From: Castor canadensis
Taxonomy: Eukaryota; Chordata; Mammalia; Rodentia; Castoridae
NCBI RefSeq assembly: GCF_047511655.1
Contig: NC_133393.1
Span: 154,581,779-154,645,778, forward strand
Direction of reading: 5' to 3'
Length of the DNA stretch: 64,000 nt
Shown here: positions 33,020 through 44,200 of the stretch, in pieces
Position numbering within the stretch: the stretch's first letter is position 1
Layout of the letters: each line of letters starts with the position of its first letter
Translations under genes and position numbers: made by a program
The notes under the pieces: generated by a model
What the model was told of the DNA's origin: nothing
What the model saw: the letters and a program-made list of their open reading frames with translations, nothing else
Databases searched by the model: none

Positions 33020-33150
33020 CATTAAGTGGCCACTAGTCACATGTGGTTATTTAAATTCCACTTAAAAGGTAAAATTAATCATTCAGTTCAGTAGTTGTAT
33101 TAATCACATTTTAAGTGTATAGTGGCTGCTTGTGGCATTTTCAGAAATGT
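33020..33150. mobile_element. DNA transposon remnant, probable
   Basis: GGCCACTAGTCACATGTGG, ATTAATCATTCAGTTCAGTA and CACATTTTAAGTGTATAGTG form the self-complementary pattern of an old mammalian hAT-type element. Confidence 0.45.
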
Positions 33151-33779
33151 CAGTTGCTTGGTGCTGTCCATAATTTATTTTCTTCTGTAGGGAAGATTAT
33201 GATCTGGTTCTTGAGTGTTCGTGAAATAATGTGTCATTTGATAGTATTTTCTGTAAGTTTTTCTTATACTTATATTGATACTTCATTGCTCCTCCCTCTG
33301 ATAACCTTAAATAAAGTGACCCTGTCCCATTCACTGCATCCCTAGCAGCTAGCACTTAGTCTGTTAATAGCAGACACTAACACATTCTTGTGGGATTGCT
33401 GTTATTTTACATAACTTACTTCTTAACAATGTACTTCTTACATTGTACTTCTGTGGTCTTTTTCTTATTCACATAAACAGTAATTTTTTTCCAGATATGT
33501 TAGTTTGGCTTATGTTTCCTCTCTCTTCTGTGTTTAGCCAAAGTTTTCTGTTTTCTTTCAAGTTATATACCCTGTTTAATAGTGCTCCCATTCATGCTTC
33601 TGAACCCCTTTGTCTTAAAACTTTTTTAAAGCATTTATTATATTTTGACGTGCTGTGTAGTTATTTATAGTGCTCTCTTGGTCTGTCTCCTTCCAGAACG
33701 GAAGACCTGTGAGCACAGAGATATTTGGTGTTTGTTTGTTTTTTTAATTTATCCTATTTAGATAATATGAAGTACCTAG

Positions 33780-34115
33780 AATAGGCATATTTCTAAACAC
33801 CGTGAGGTTGGAGGTTGCCAGGTTTTGGGGACGGGGGAATCGGGGTTAATACTTATTGGTCACAGAATTTCTTATTTGGGAGTTAAAGTTTTGGAAAAAT
33901 AGTTTGTTGATTATACCATTGTAGGTGGCATTAAAGCCATTGAATTGTAGACTTAAAAAGGTCAAAATGGCAAGTTTTATTTTATGTATGTCTCTTACCA
34001 CAATTAAAAAAGTTAATGTAATACATATGCCAAAATCCATTGAGTTGTGCACTTGCAGTGTGTGAACTCTGCTTGTGAATTTTATCTTAGCAGAGAAGTT
34101 ATCAACATAAAAGAC
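33780..34115 (+). mobile_element. L1M 3' terminus, sense
   Basis: It has the L1M 3' UTR signature: GGTTGCCAGGTTTTGGGGAC, CCATTGAATTGTAGACTTAA, GTCAAAATGGCAAG and TTACCACAATTAAAAAAG. Confidence 0.75.
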
Positions 34116-34129
34116 TATAGTAGACATCT

Positions 34130-34262
34130 GGAGCTGGGAGTGATGGTGCATACCCGTAAGCCTAGTACTTGGGAGGTGGAGGAGACTGGAAGATCACCAG
34201 TTTGAGGCCAGCCTATGCTATACAATAAGACCCTGTTACCAAAAAGAAAAGAAGATAAAAAG
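34130..34262 (+). mobile_element. B1-like monomer, sense
   Basis: GGGAGTGATGGTGCATACCC and CAGTTTGAGGCCAGCCTATG with an AAAAAGAAAAG tail. It sits between two sense L1 pieces. Confidence 0.8.
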
Positions 34263-34900
34263 ATACCCATGTATACCCTTTAGAATGGCTAAAATTAAAG
34301 TGACAGCACTAAAATTTTGTGGAGCAACTGGAGCTCATATACTGTTGGTGGGAGTATAAATGGTGTAGCTGCTTTGGGAAGTATTTTGGCATTTAAAAAA
34401 TAAAGTTAAATGCATACCTGCAGTGATACTCAAGATAAACCAGAACACATGTCTATAAAAGACTTGTTAAAGAATGCTCATAGCAACTTAACTGATATAG
34501 TCAAATACTGGAAACAATTCATGCCCACCATTGGGAGAGTGACTGAAACTACTTAGTAATTACAATGAGGGAACCCCTGATACACAAAACAATATGGAAG
34601 AATCTCAGAAACAAATTGAATGAAAGGAGCCAGACATAATATACTTTGTTTTTATTTTGCAAAGTTCTACACTAGGCCAAGCTAGTCAGTGGTGATACAC
34701 AGCCGAGCAGTGATTGTCAAAAGAGGTTGGGATTGGCTGGAAAGGAGCATGAGGGAGCTCTCTGTGGTGAAGGAAATGTGCTGTGTCTGGGTGGAGCTGT
34801 TGGGTGCCTGGCATATGAATTTGTCACAGTTCCTTAACTTGTGGTGTTTGTGATTTGTACATTCTACTGTGCATAAATTGTATCATAGTTTTCTGCATGT
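34263..34900 (+). mobile_element. L1M ORF2 end and 3' UTR, sense
   Basis: It reads GAATGGCTAAAATTAAAGTG, then CATATACTGTTGGTGGGAGT, TGCTCATAGCAACTTAACTG and the 3' UTR region ending near TGTGCATAAATTGTATC. This is a standard sense L1 3' end, out of frame and old. Confidence 0.85.
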
Positions 34901-34904
34901 AAAT

Positions 34905-37900
34905 TATTGCCCTTATCACCAACCCTCCAAAAGAACTCATTTGAACATGGCTGAAGGACTTTGAGCAAATCCCACTGGCCTTTTCTGTTCACTGTGTGAG
35001 AGTTATTACTGGAGAAGCAATATTTTTGCATTAGAAACTGCTGTGAGAAAAGAGGAGGGATTGGGCATTGTGATTGCTAACCTTGTTAGTACACTGGAGC
35101 TCACTGGGTTTGCTTAATGATCATTTTGTATGTACCAGATGTTGTTCTGTGCTGTCAGGGCCTGAGGTGAGCTGAGGGAGATTGATGTGTGAATGAGTGA
35201 AAATCTAGAGCTGAGACCAAGTCTAGGAAAAAATGAAAAGTTTCTTAGTGTCTAGCAATATTAAACAATTTAAAGCCATGGAATTTCCAATTAAAAAAAG
35301 CAAATAATTGAAAATAACAATATTCTTAACTTAAGCAGAGGAATTTAGGCAATTTTGCACTCTGGGACTGTGTTAGGAACAGACATTTAAGAAAAAACAT
35401 GCTTGTTTAAAGATTTGGGAGTTGAAGCTTTTCATTTGCTTTCATACTAGTGTTTTTTGTTGGTTTGTTTGATTTTTAAACTCTTGTACTTGTACTAAAC
35501 TACACGTTCAAGATTCTCTTCAGTCTTGTAGAAGTAGCCGTGGCTGTTTGGAATGGTCAGGTTGATTGTCCCTCAGTGCAGTAGCTCTTTTCTTTGCCTG
35601 CTAGTCCCCTGGCTTGAGGATCCAAAGTGTTCTCTCTGTAGATAGAATTCAAGGCCTACTGGGACCTTTTCTGTGCCCACTGATGGTAGTGTCCTTCCTC
35701 TGTGCCCTAGAACTTAGTCCAGTCCAGCCTAGAGTTGTGAGCTTGGGACACAGACTCTGAGTAGGTCACTGGGTATGGTGAGGGGAACAGCCAGTTTTTC
35801 TTAGTGCTATTTTTTCTCTTTGAACCTTTAGTTTGCTGATCCTCCTTGAGTGAGAAATTTCTTCCATTTCTCCCTTTCTAGGCTCCCTTTTCCCTCTGTA
35901 GTGGTTTTGCATTTTCCTGTGTCTATTTTAATGACCCTGACCTAAAAGCGTATCTTCTGTTGGTGGCTTTATATCATGGTAATGTTGGAGATACCATGTG
36001 TCTGGTCTTTGAGTTAGCCAGCATCTTGGACCAGGTCCTGTTGGAAGCTCTCTGGGCTTCTTCCTGGCATTGGAAGCAGCTCTATGTGCAACCTATGCAC
36101 TGGGCTGTAATGATTGCAGCTCTTTTCATTCTTCAGATACAAGGGAGTCTTGTCTCATCCGAGTTTCACATCATGGCTTTCATGGTCACAGGTACAGGGA
36201 GCTCTTGGTCCTTATCATTCTGTCATCCTGCAGTCTGCCTTTGCTCATTGTGAATATATTGGGCTCCTTAGTTCCAGACCCGGTAATAGCTGAGTGTTTC
36301 CATTCAGTTTCTTGTGAGTGGAGGCATTTACCTCGTTTCCAAGTGGGCTTTATAGTTATAATTTTTAAAGATCAATATGCTGCATTATTTGGAATGAAGG
36401 GGAAGTTGTTTAAAGTGTGAAGTCCTCCTCCCACACTGCTGTCTTCATTTTATACTCGATAGAATATTTTTTAAGGGCAGGGACGATTGTCTTTGTGGTA
36501 TCTCCTAACAGGGTGCATGACTGTTTTGGGTATTCAATAAGCACTGAATGGAATAGAGCAATGAGCAATGGCTCCAATGAGAAGATCACTTCATGGTGCC
36601 AGCCAATAATAATTAGTCATTACTAAAAAGCTATTAATTGAAGTTACCACATTATTCATTCATTCATTTAATCACCCTACATATGGTATCTGCCAAGTTC
36701 TGTGCTTTGTGCGGAAACTAGTTGATACAATGAAATGAGCTATATTTAGCTTTCTTCCAACTTCTAACAGGAATAGCTGAAATGTTGTAATACTGAATTT
36801 ATAAACATGTCTTGTTTCTTTGCTCGTACACACACTCATGATTTTCCCTCACGATGTAATTAGCATCACACTCCTATGCAAGTCTTTCTTGATCTCTAGG
36901 CCTCTCTACCCTGTACTCTCTTGGAACTGTTCTAACTTCTTTCCAAGAACTTCATGTACATTTAAATGCACGTAATTGCCTACCAGCCCACTAGAATGAA
37001 AACAACCTGAGGGCAGTATTCTTACTTGCTTCTGTATTCTCAGTACCTACTTTCACATCTAGCACATAATGAGCATTTTACAGTATTTCATTATTTTCTT
37101 AAGTATTTAATTTTCTTGAGTTACTAGATATAAAATGAGCATAAGAAGATTAGTTAGGCAGGTACAGGAGACATATGACAGAGGACTATGATTTCAAGGG
37201 ATAGAAAGTGACTTGGGATTCTTAATTGCTTGTATAAATATGTTGACTAACTTTCATAAAGAAAGTGAGTAGATTAAGTGCTTTGAAGTGCAGCATACCA
37301 CAGAAGTAAAAAATAAGCCCATCCATCTGTGTACACACACATACACATGGGTTTTCCCCAAACACTACTGAGCCTGCGGCCAGCAAGAGTCATTGACTGA
37401 ACCAAAAGAACAAAACAAACAACCCCCAAAACAAAAAACCCACAGGAGCCATCAGCTTAGCTAAGGATGCCATATGGTATTTTGACTCAACCATGATTCA
37501 GTTCAGCTTTGTTGAAAGAGAACATCAATTAACTTCCACTATAAAAAGAATTTTATAGAGTATGATGGCAATTTCCTTTATTTTTACCTATGCCATGAGT
37601 TGGAATACCACATGGAGCTATTTTGTAAGAAAGGTGTTCTGACTCAGCTTCAAAACACAGAAGTGGTCAGCGTGAGCCACCTCTCACATTCAATTATCTT
37701 AAGTGGACCAAGAAGACAGGAAAAGGTTTGAGCCAGCAGATCAAAATAAATAAGGGTAGGGTTGTGCCTACCAGAACACTGAGAGGAGAGGTTCAGCTCT
37801 TCCTTTCTTATGGTCTTACAAAAGACCCAAGGGCTTGGTTGTTGGACTGCGGGTAGTGTCATCCAAAAGTAAGGGAAGTCTGGGTCTGTCACTAGGTTGA

Positions 37901-38030
37901 GCCAGGCTCTCTGATAGCCACAAGCCTGGAAAAGTTACAGTTAAAAAGACGAATTGTATGTCAGTGATACATACTCTTTATGGCCACTGAGGAGTTTACC
38001 TCCATTTTCTTTCCTGTAACCCCCGACAGT
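34905..38030. other. Intron 1 sequence, mostly single-copy
   Basis: Apart from L2-like pieces at 35110-35190 and 36645-37095, no repeat family was recognised. Open frames at 35960-36420 are not recognisable proteins. Confidence 0.45.
36645..37095. mobile_element. L2-like fragments with a short ATTC run
   Basis: An ATTCATTCATTCATTTAATC start and TGCCAAGTTCTGTGC (36648-36730), then TGAGGGCAGTATTCTTACTT and ATCTAGCACATAATGAGCAT (37005-37080). Confidence 0.5.
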
Positions 38031-38034
38031 ATAA

Positions 38035-38225
38035 AACAGTATCAAAAGATATTAAAGAAGACTGAAAGACTGGATATACTAGTCCATTATAGGAAACCTC
38101 AATAACAAAGACATAAATTTTTCCCAAATTGACCTGTGGATTCAAGTCCATTCAAAATGAAATCTCAATAAACATTTTGTTAGAAATCCAGAAACCAATT
38201 TTCTAGTTTATTTGGTAAACTCCTG
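38035..38225 (+). mobile_element. L1M ORF2 fragment, sense
   Basis: The segment around TTCCCAAATTGACCTGTGG and TTCAAAATGAAATCTCAATA matches the L1 ORF2 region that follows the reverse transcriptase. Short fragment. Confidence 0.6.
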
Positions 38226-38555
38226 GGGTTCTCATTCTTTGGGCTTTCATCCCCTTAAGGCTTCTTGTAATGAGTATTTCTGACTCCCTGATTCTTAACC
38301 CTTCCTGGTGCTGAGGAACCCTTCCCTGTGCCCTCAGCAGAATGTCCTCAGCTTCTCTGATCATTCTTTGATCTTGATCTAAATGAAATATGACTCACTT
38401 CTAAGGACGGGCCTTTCCCCAGAGGCTCTTAAAAGTGAGAGGTGATCTCTCTTCTCAGTGTTTAGCTCGATAGATTCTTTCCTTGATAATCATAGTCGCT
38501 GCTGCTGCCAACCTTTCTCCTCCATACACCTCTCTGCCTTTCTTCTTTCTTTCTT

Positions 38556-38800
38556 TCTTTTTTTTTTTTTTTTGAGACTGGATTTTGCTTTGTAGCCTGG
38601 GCTGGCCTTGAACTTGTGGTCCTCCTGCCTTAGCCTCCTGAGTGTTGGGATCATAGATGTGTGCTGCCACACCTGGCTTTTTTTGTTTCTTTGAGACAGG
38701 TCTTACTATGTAGTACAAGGCTGGCTTTGAACTTTCATCTTCCTGCCTCAGCTTCCTGGGTGCTGAGATCACAGTTGTGTACCACTTGGTACAGCTCCCT
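38556..38800 (-). mobile_element. Two antisense B1-like monomers in tandem
   Basis: One copy at 38556-38678 (GAGACTGGATTTTGCTTTG, TGTGCTGCCACACCTGGC) and another at 38679-38800 (GAGACAGGTCTTACTATG). No ID half is attached. Confidence 0.8.
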
Positions 38801-39419
38801 CCAACTTTCCATCTGTGCCATCGGGATATGTTGCCTGTTGAATCATTTTTGCAGCTTGAAGATCTGTGGATCGTTCTATCTCATTCCTTAAAGAATTTAG
38901 CCCCAGCATGCCCATTAACTGTATTTCTTCCCTTGTCTTAAATCTTGATTATTTCAGTGTTTACATAAATGATCCTTTGATTACTCAGACCTCTTATTTC
39001 CTTGTCTTTCTCTCCGCCAGTGAGCTTGGTCTCCACCCAGTCTTACCCACATACTGTCACATCTTACCCAGACCTTCTCTTCACTGCCTCAGTTCCAGTA
39101 ATCGCCCCTCTGGCTTCCTACTTGGTCTTTTCTCTGGGCCCCTACTCCAGCAAGTCCTCAACCCCACCCATTTACAGTCTGTTTTGTTCTTCATTCTTTT
39201 TCCTAAGGGTCACATTCCTTTCTTAATCCAGTTTAGGTCCAGGGATCAGCAATAAATGCATTTCCTCCTATGCATTTGCTCTTAACTTTGTTACACTTGC
39301 CTGATTAAACTCCAGCTCTGGTTAAATGCATCTTGTTGAGACTGGGGAAAATCACAGCCATATTGCTGGTCTCACTTTAAATTGATTATCACTGTGTAAC
39401 CATGCTGATAGGTCTTTAC

Positions 39420-40130
39420 TTTTGATCAACAAATCACAAGTATATATTTATGGGATACATGTGATGGTTTGTTATCTGTATAATACGAAGTGATTAAATC
39501 AAGCTTATTCATATATCTGTTGCTTCACTTATCTGTCATTTATGGGAAGAGATTTCAAATTTAGTTATTTTGAAATGTATAATAAATACATCATTATTAC
39601 CTATAGTCAGCCTGCTGTGAGGTAGATCTCAAAACCTATTTCTCTGTCTGTCTGAGACATGATGTCCTTTTCTCCTTCCCCATACTCTGCTTTGTAACCA
39701 TTGTTCTGTTAAGAATTTCATCAGGCTTCATGTATACGAATGATTCAGTAATTGTTTTTCTGTGCCTAACTTACTTCACTTAGCATAATGTTCTCCAGAT
39801 TCATTCCTGTTGGAAATGACAGCATTTCCCCCCTTTAAGGCTATATAGTATTCTATTGCATCTATATAGCTCATTTTCTTTATCCATTCATCTATTGATG
39901 GGCACTTAGGTCAGTTCTATAACCTGGCTATTGTGAAGAATATTGCAGCAAACCTGGGAGTGAAAATATTCCTTCAGCATACTGATTTTAGCTCCTTTAG
40001 GTGTGTATGTAGAAGTGGGGTTTCTGGATCATGTGGCAGTTCTATTTTTAGTTTTTTGAAGAACCTCCATAGACTTTCCATAATGGCTATAGTAATTTAC
40101 ATTTTGCCCACAGTGTATAAGAGGTTTTTT
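39420..40130 (-). mobile_element. L1M 3' end, antisense
   Basis: The block contains the antisense L1 3' UTR (ACAAGTATATATTTATGGG and the CCTATAGTCAGCCTGCTGTG region). It continues into the ORF2 end (TAACTTACTTCACTTAGCAT, TTATCCATTCATCTATTGAT). Degenerate, intronic. Confidence 0.85.
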
Positions 40131-40162
40131 TTCCTCTTTATCCTCAGTTCTTTCTTGATTTT

Positions 40163-40645
40163 TTTTTGTTTTTGTTCTGTTGTTTTTGAGACTGGATCTT
40201 GGTATGTTGCTTAGGCTGGTCTATAGCTCTTGGGCTAAAGTGACACTCCTGCCTCTGCCTGCCTCCCAAGTAGCTGAGACTAAAGGTGTAAGTCATAGTG
40301 CTATCCTGGTCTTACTGTTTTGGTTGTCCTGGGGATTGAACTCAAGACCTTGTGCTTGTTTTTAAGATAGGTTCTCAAGCTTTTGCCCAGGCTGGTCTTG
40401 GACTGCGATCCTCCTACCTCTGCCTCCTGAGGCAGATCACAGTTATGTTCCACCATGCTGGGCTTGTTGATCCTCCTATTTGTGTTTCTCTGTGTCTCTG
40501 GGATGACAGATGTGAACCTCTGTGCCCAATCCATGGGTTGAGATGAGGTCTCATAAACTTTTGCCCAGGCTGGCCTGAACCACAATCCTCCTTATCTCTG
40601 CTTCCCAAGTAGCTAGGATTATAGTCTTGAGCCACCAAGCCCAGC
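40163..40645 (-). mobile_element. Composite antisense B1/ID SINE block
   Basis: Three B1-type ends (near 40285, 40450 and 40625) and one ID remnant (GGGGATTGAACTCAAGACC). This looks like nested or duplicated copies. Confidence 0.75.
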
Positions 40646-40649
40646 TGGT

Positions 40650-42525
40650 TTTAACATTTTGAAGTGGTTGGTGAAAAAATAAAATTTCATGACACATGGA
40701 TATTGAATGAACTTTAAATTTTGGTGTTCATAATAGAATCTTACTGGAACCTCGCTTCTGCTTTCTGGTCATCAAAACCTAAAATATTTACTGTAAGGCC
40801 ATTTATAAAAAAAAATTTGCAAAATAGATTGGTCTGGGCCATCAGAAACAGCTTGAGTCCTGGATGTCAGAGTAGAGAGCGTGTACAAAGGAGGGGTCTT
40901 AGGTCTGCAAAAGTGGATTTCAGAGTTTTTCCTTACATTATTTGTAGCAAAAGATAATATTTTAATTTTTTTTTCTGTTTTCGATTAGTCTACCCAGGCC
41001 AAATCAGTGAGCAAGGATAATCAGCAGTGGTTCTTTAGTCTTTGAACTCGTGTGTTTTAATCATTTTCTCAGTAACAGTGGTTAAACCACTCTAAACCAC
41101 ACATGCCAACTTTTAATGAGATGGAAGGTATTAGATTAAATCTTTTAATAAGCATGAGCTTAGTTGCAGCCTTACAGAGACTAGCAGTTAGCTTCCTTTC
41201 AGTAAGAGGTCCCACCTGATGAGTTAGTTGTAAAATGCAGCTACGGACCGTGCATTGGGCCTAGCTAACCTGTGACATATAATCAAAGGTAGTTTTCTTT
41301 AATTTTATTCTAACAGGGCTTGCCAGCATTAAACCCACAGATCTGTTGAAACTTGAGGAAAATGAAGTTCTACCTTTTGTGGAGTTTGAAGCTTTTTTTT
41401 GGTTCTGTAATGTAACATTTCATTATGCATTGTCTTCAGGGGATGCATTCCTATCTAATAGGAATGTCTAACGGTTGAATTTTAATTGTCCTTGTAAGTA
41501 CTTTCTGACTTCTGTGAGTGAAGTAGCTAAGCTTTTTAAAACCTCTGTGAATATTTTTTGTTAGTTTGGTTAAAGCAGGAATGACAGCAATTATTATTAA
41601 TAACATTTGTAATTCAGGATTGACAGACTGGTCTTTACCTGCTGTTTCCTTGTCATTAACCATTACACATATAGCTACACTGCATTGTCTTTGACAGTGA
41701 ACACCGGTTTGCATACAGTATATTAGGATAGCTTTGGATCTGTAAGGTTAAGTAGTTTTGTTCCGAGGAGAAGGTAAAGAAGCGAGAAGAGTTACATGCT
41801 TTCGTGGCAAGCGCTGTTATTGACTAGAAGCTTCTTTGTCCTCATCTTGTGAAAGTTGTCCAAGTATTACACTGAGTAGGATTTAGCTGTTTATCATATG
41901 ACTATAGAAGAAAGGGGTTTTCTCTCCCTTTCATAGAGAGAAACAGACATGTTCTCTGCTCTCAAGAAATTTAAAATACAATAATTGGGGCATGAACCCC
42001 CAAACTTATGGGAAGAAGAAATTAGATGTTTGTTAAATAGCAATGATAAGATGTGTATATTATATCCACATCTTAAAATATGACTGTTTTTCAGGTTTCT
42101 GCATCTAGGACACTGGTGTCTTGATGGGAAGAGAAGAGTTGAGCTAATGTATCCCTTGGGTGCTGCCTCAAAGTGCACTGACTTCCCTGTTCACATAAGG
42201 CTTGTGCCCAGCCCAGAGCAGGGACTTGGTGAGATGAGGGCGTAGGCCACTTTGTGTAAAACCTCTTCTTTGAGTACATTCTGTAAGTGAGGGCTGATTC
42301 TGGGCCCTAGAGAAACAGAAAAGAAGTAAGATGGTCTTTGTTTTTCAGGGATGTAGGGTTCAGCTGTGGAGAGAAGACAAATACATATTACTGATGTGGA
42401 TGAGTTATTCTAATCCTCAGAACAGAGTTCTAGCAGTGCATAGAGACAGGAGGCTAGCTTCATTGGGTTGCAGAACAGTGTCATCAGGGCCCTGAATCTT
42501 CAGAAAGATTCTGATAAAAAAACAT
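40650..42525. other. Intron 1 sequence, mostly single-copy
   Basis: AT-rich, with L2-like traces around 42280-42470. No exon-like ATXN10 sequence. Confidence 0.45.
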
Positions 42526-42529
42526 GCAG

Positions 42530-42625
42530 TGGACTGGGGAGTGTAGCTCTGCAGAGCGCTTGCCTAGCACAGACAAGGCCCTGGGTTTGATTCCCTGAAC
42601 TGCAAAAAAAAGAAAAGAAAAGGAG
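42530..42625 (+). mobile_element. ID-like SINE
   Basis: GGACTGGGGAGTGTAGCTCT, GCTTGCCTAGCACAGACAAG and CCTGGGTTTGATTCCC; A-rich tail. Confidence 0.85.
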
Positions 42626-42814
42626 GCATCAGGTTCTTCCAGGCAAGAGAATTGGGTGGGAATGGGGGAAAGGGCCTTTTGGTGGAGGGAGCAGTATGCT
42701 TGAGCAGAGGTACAGAGGATTGGAAGTGTGTGGTGTGTTCAGGAGTCCATAGGTATGCAACCTGGGGAGATCAAGTGATAGTGACTCCTGCCCCAAGTTA
42801 ATATTATTATTAAT

Positions 42815-43050
42815 TTTTTTTCCGGTACTGATGTTTGAAGTCAGGGCCGCACATTTGCTAGGCAGGCTCTCCCTATCCTTTGAGCCACTTGGCAGCCCTT
42901 TTTTTGTGTGTGTTGGGTATTTTTGAGATAGGGTCTCACTCTCATTTTGCCTGGACTGGCCTCAAACTGTGATCCTCCTGATCTCTGCCTCATGAATACC
43001 TGGGATTACAGCCCAAATTATATTACAGCCACTGGTGCCCAGCCCAAATT
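42815..43050 (-). mobile_element. B1-ID SINE, antisense
   Basis: CCGGTACTGATGTTTGAAGT, GAGATAGGGTCTCACTCTC and CTGGGATTACAGCCC. The end is locally duplicated (CCCAAATTAT twice). Confidence 0.85.
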
Positions 43051-43109
43051 ATTTTCTCTTTGTACCATAAACACGAGTTACTGTGTGCCAGATAGATGCT
43101 GCTGTATGG

Positions 43110-43335
43110 GATGATGACGACTGCATTTGTGCAGAATTAGGAATGGAACCCAGGGCCTTGCACTTGTGCTCTACTGCTTGGGCCATGCCCCCAGACCTTT
43201 TGTTTTTGAGCTAGAGTCTTGCTAACTTTTCCTGGGGCCAGCCTGGAACGTGGGGCCAGCCTGGAACCTGGGTCCCTCTGCCTCCGCTTCCTGAGTAGCT
43301 GAGATTACAGGCATATACCACCACAGCTGTGTGGA
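43110..43335 (-). mobile_element. B1-ID SINE, antisense
   Basis: GGAACCCAGGGCCTTGCACT and GAGTAGCTGAGATTACAGGC; GTGGGGCCAGCCTGGAAC is a short internal duplication. Confidence 0.8.
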
Positions 43336-43811
43336 ATTATTCTTTAGTAGCTATTAATAGTTACTTGGATTTCAAGAATCTTTTGGTTGGCCTTAGTTCA
43401 GTTACACATCTTTTATTTTTTTGGTTAAAAGTACAATAAAAGCATGATTATATATGACAAGTTAACAAGTAACATTGGGAATTACTTAGGAAGGTTTATG
43501 TTCTATGGTTTTCATACCAATTTTCTTAAAAACTGTGCTTTTCTTCTGTCTTTAGCTTACTACCATAGTTTGAGTCTAAAGCTTTTGCTGTACCACTTGT
43601 TAATTTTGAATAAAACAGCTGTTAAGATTTCAAGGAATGACCTGGTCTTCAAGCGAAGACTATTCACAGTGGGATGGTTGTACCCACATGAGGCAGAACA
43701 TAAAGGACCGGCTAAAAGAGTAATACCGGTCTTTTGGTGAATTTTTTTTCTCATGGCACTGTTGTCACTGGAAATGCTATCTTGATTATTTCGTATAGTT
43801 GCTGAGGCAGA

Positions 43812-43905
43812 TTTTTTTTTTTCCTCCAGTTCTGGAGATTGAGCCCAGAGTTTCTCTCCTGCTAGGCAACCACTCTACTACTAAAGCCATATCCCTAGCC
43901 CAAGC
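43812..43905 (-). mobile_element. ID-like SINE, antisense
   Basis: CTGGAGATTGAGCCCAGAG, CTGCTAGGCAACCACTCTAC and AAGCCATATCCCTAGCCC. Confidence 0.8.
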
Positions 43906-44189
43906 TGAGGCAGGTTTAAAGCTGTACTCTTGAATTTCACTTTTTACTTGGTCACTGAGACACCGGCTCAGTGTTTCATGACTCATATTTAGAGAGAGAG
44001 CTGACTAGGAGAAGGTACAGACAATTATTTTGTGTGTGTTTCTCAAGTTTTAATTGACTAATTTATGCTTTGCCTATTTTCTAAACAAATTTGAGGTGTC
44101 TTAAAAATAAATACAATTAAAAAAATAAGATAAGGGGAGAGGGCTGGGATGTAACTTAGTGGTAGACTACTTGCTTAGTGTATGTGATA

Positions 44190-44200
44190 TCCTGAGTTTT
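44190..44200. repeat. Left target-site duplication of the L1
   Basis: TCCTGAGTTTT here is repeated exactly at 46230-46240 on the other side of the L1. Confidence 0.9.
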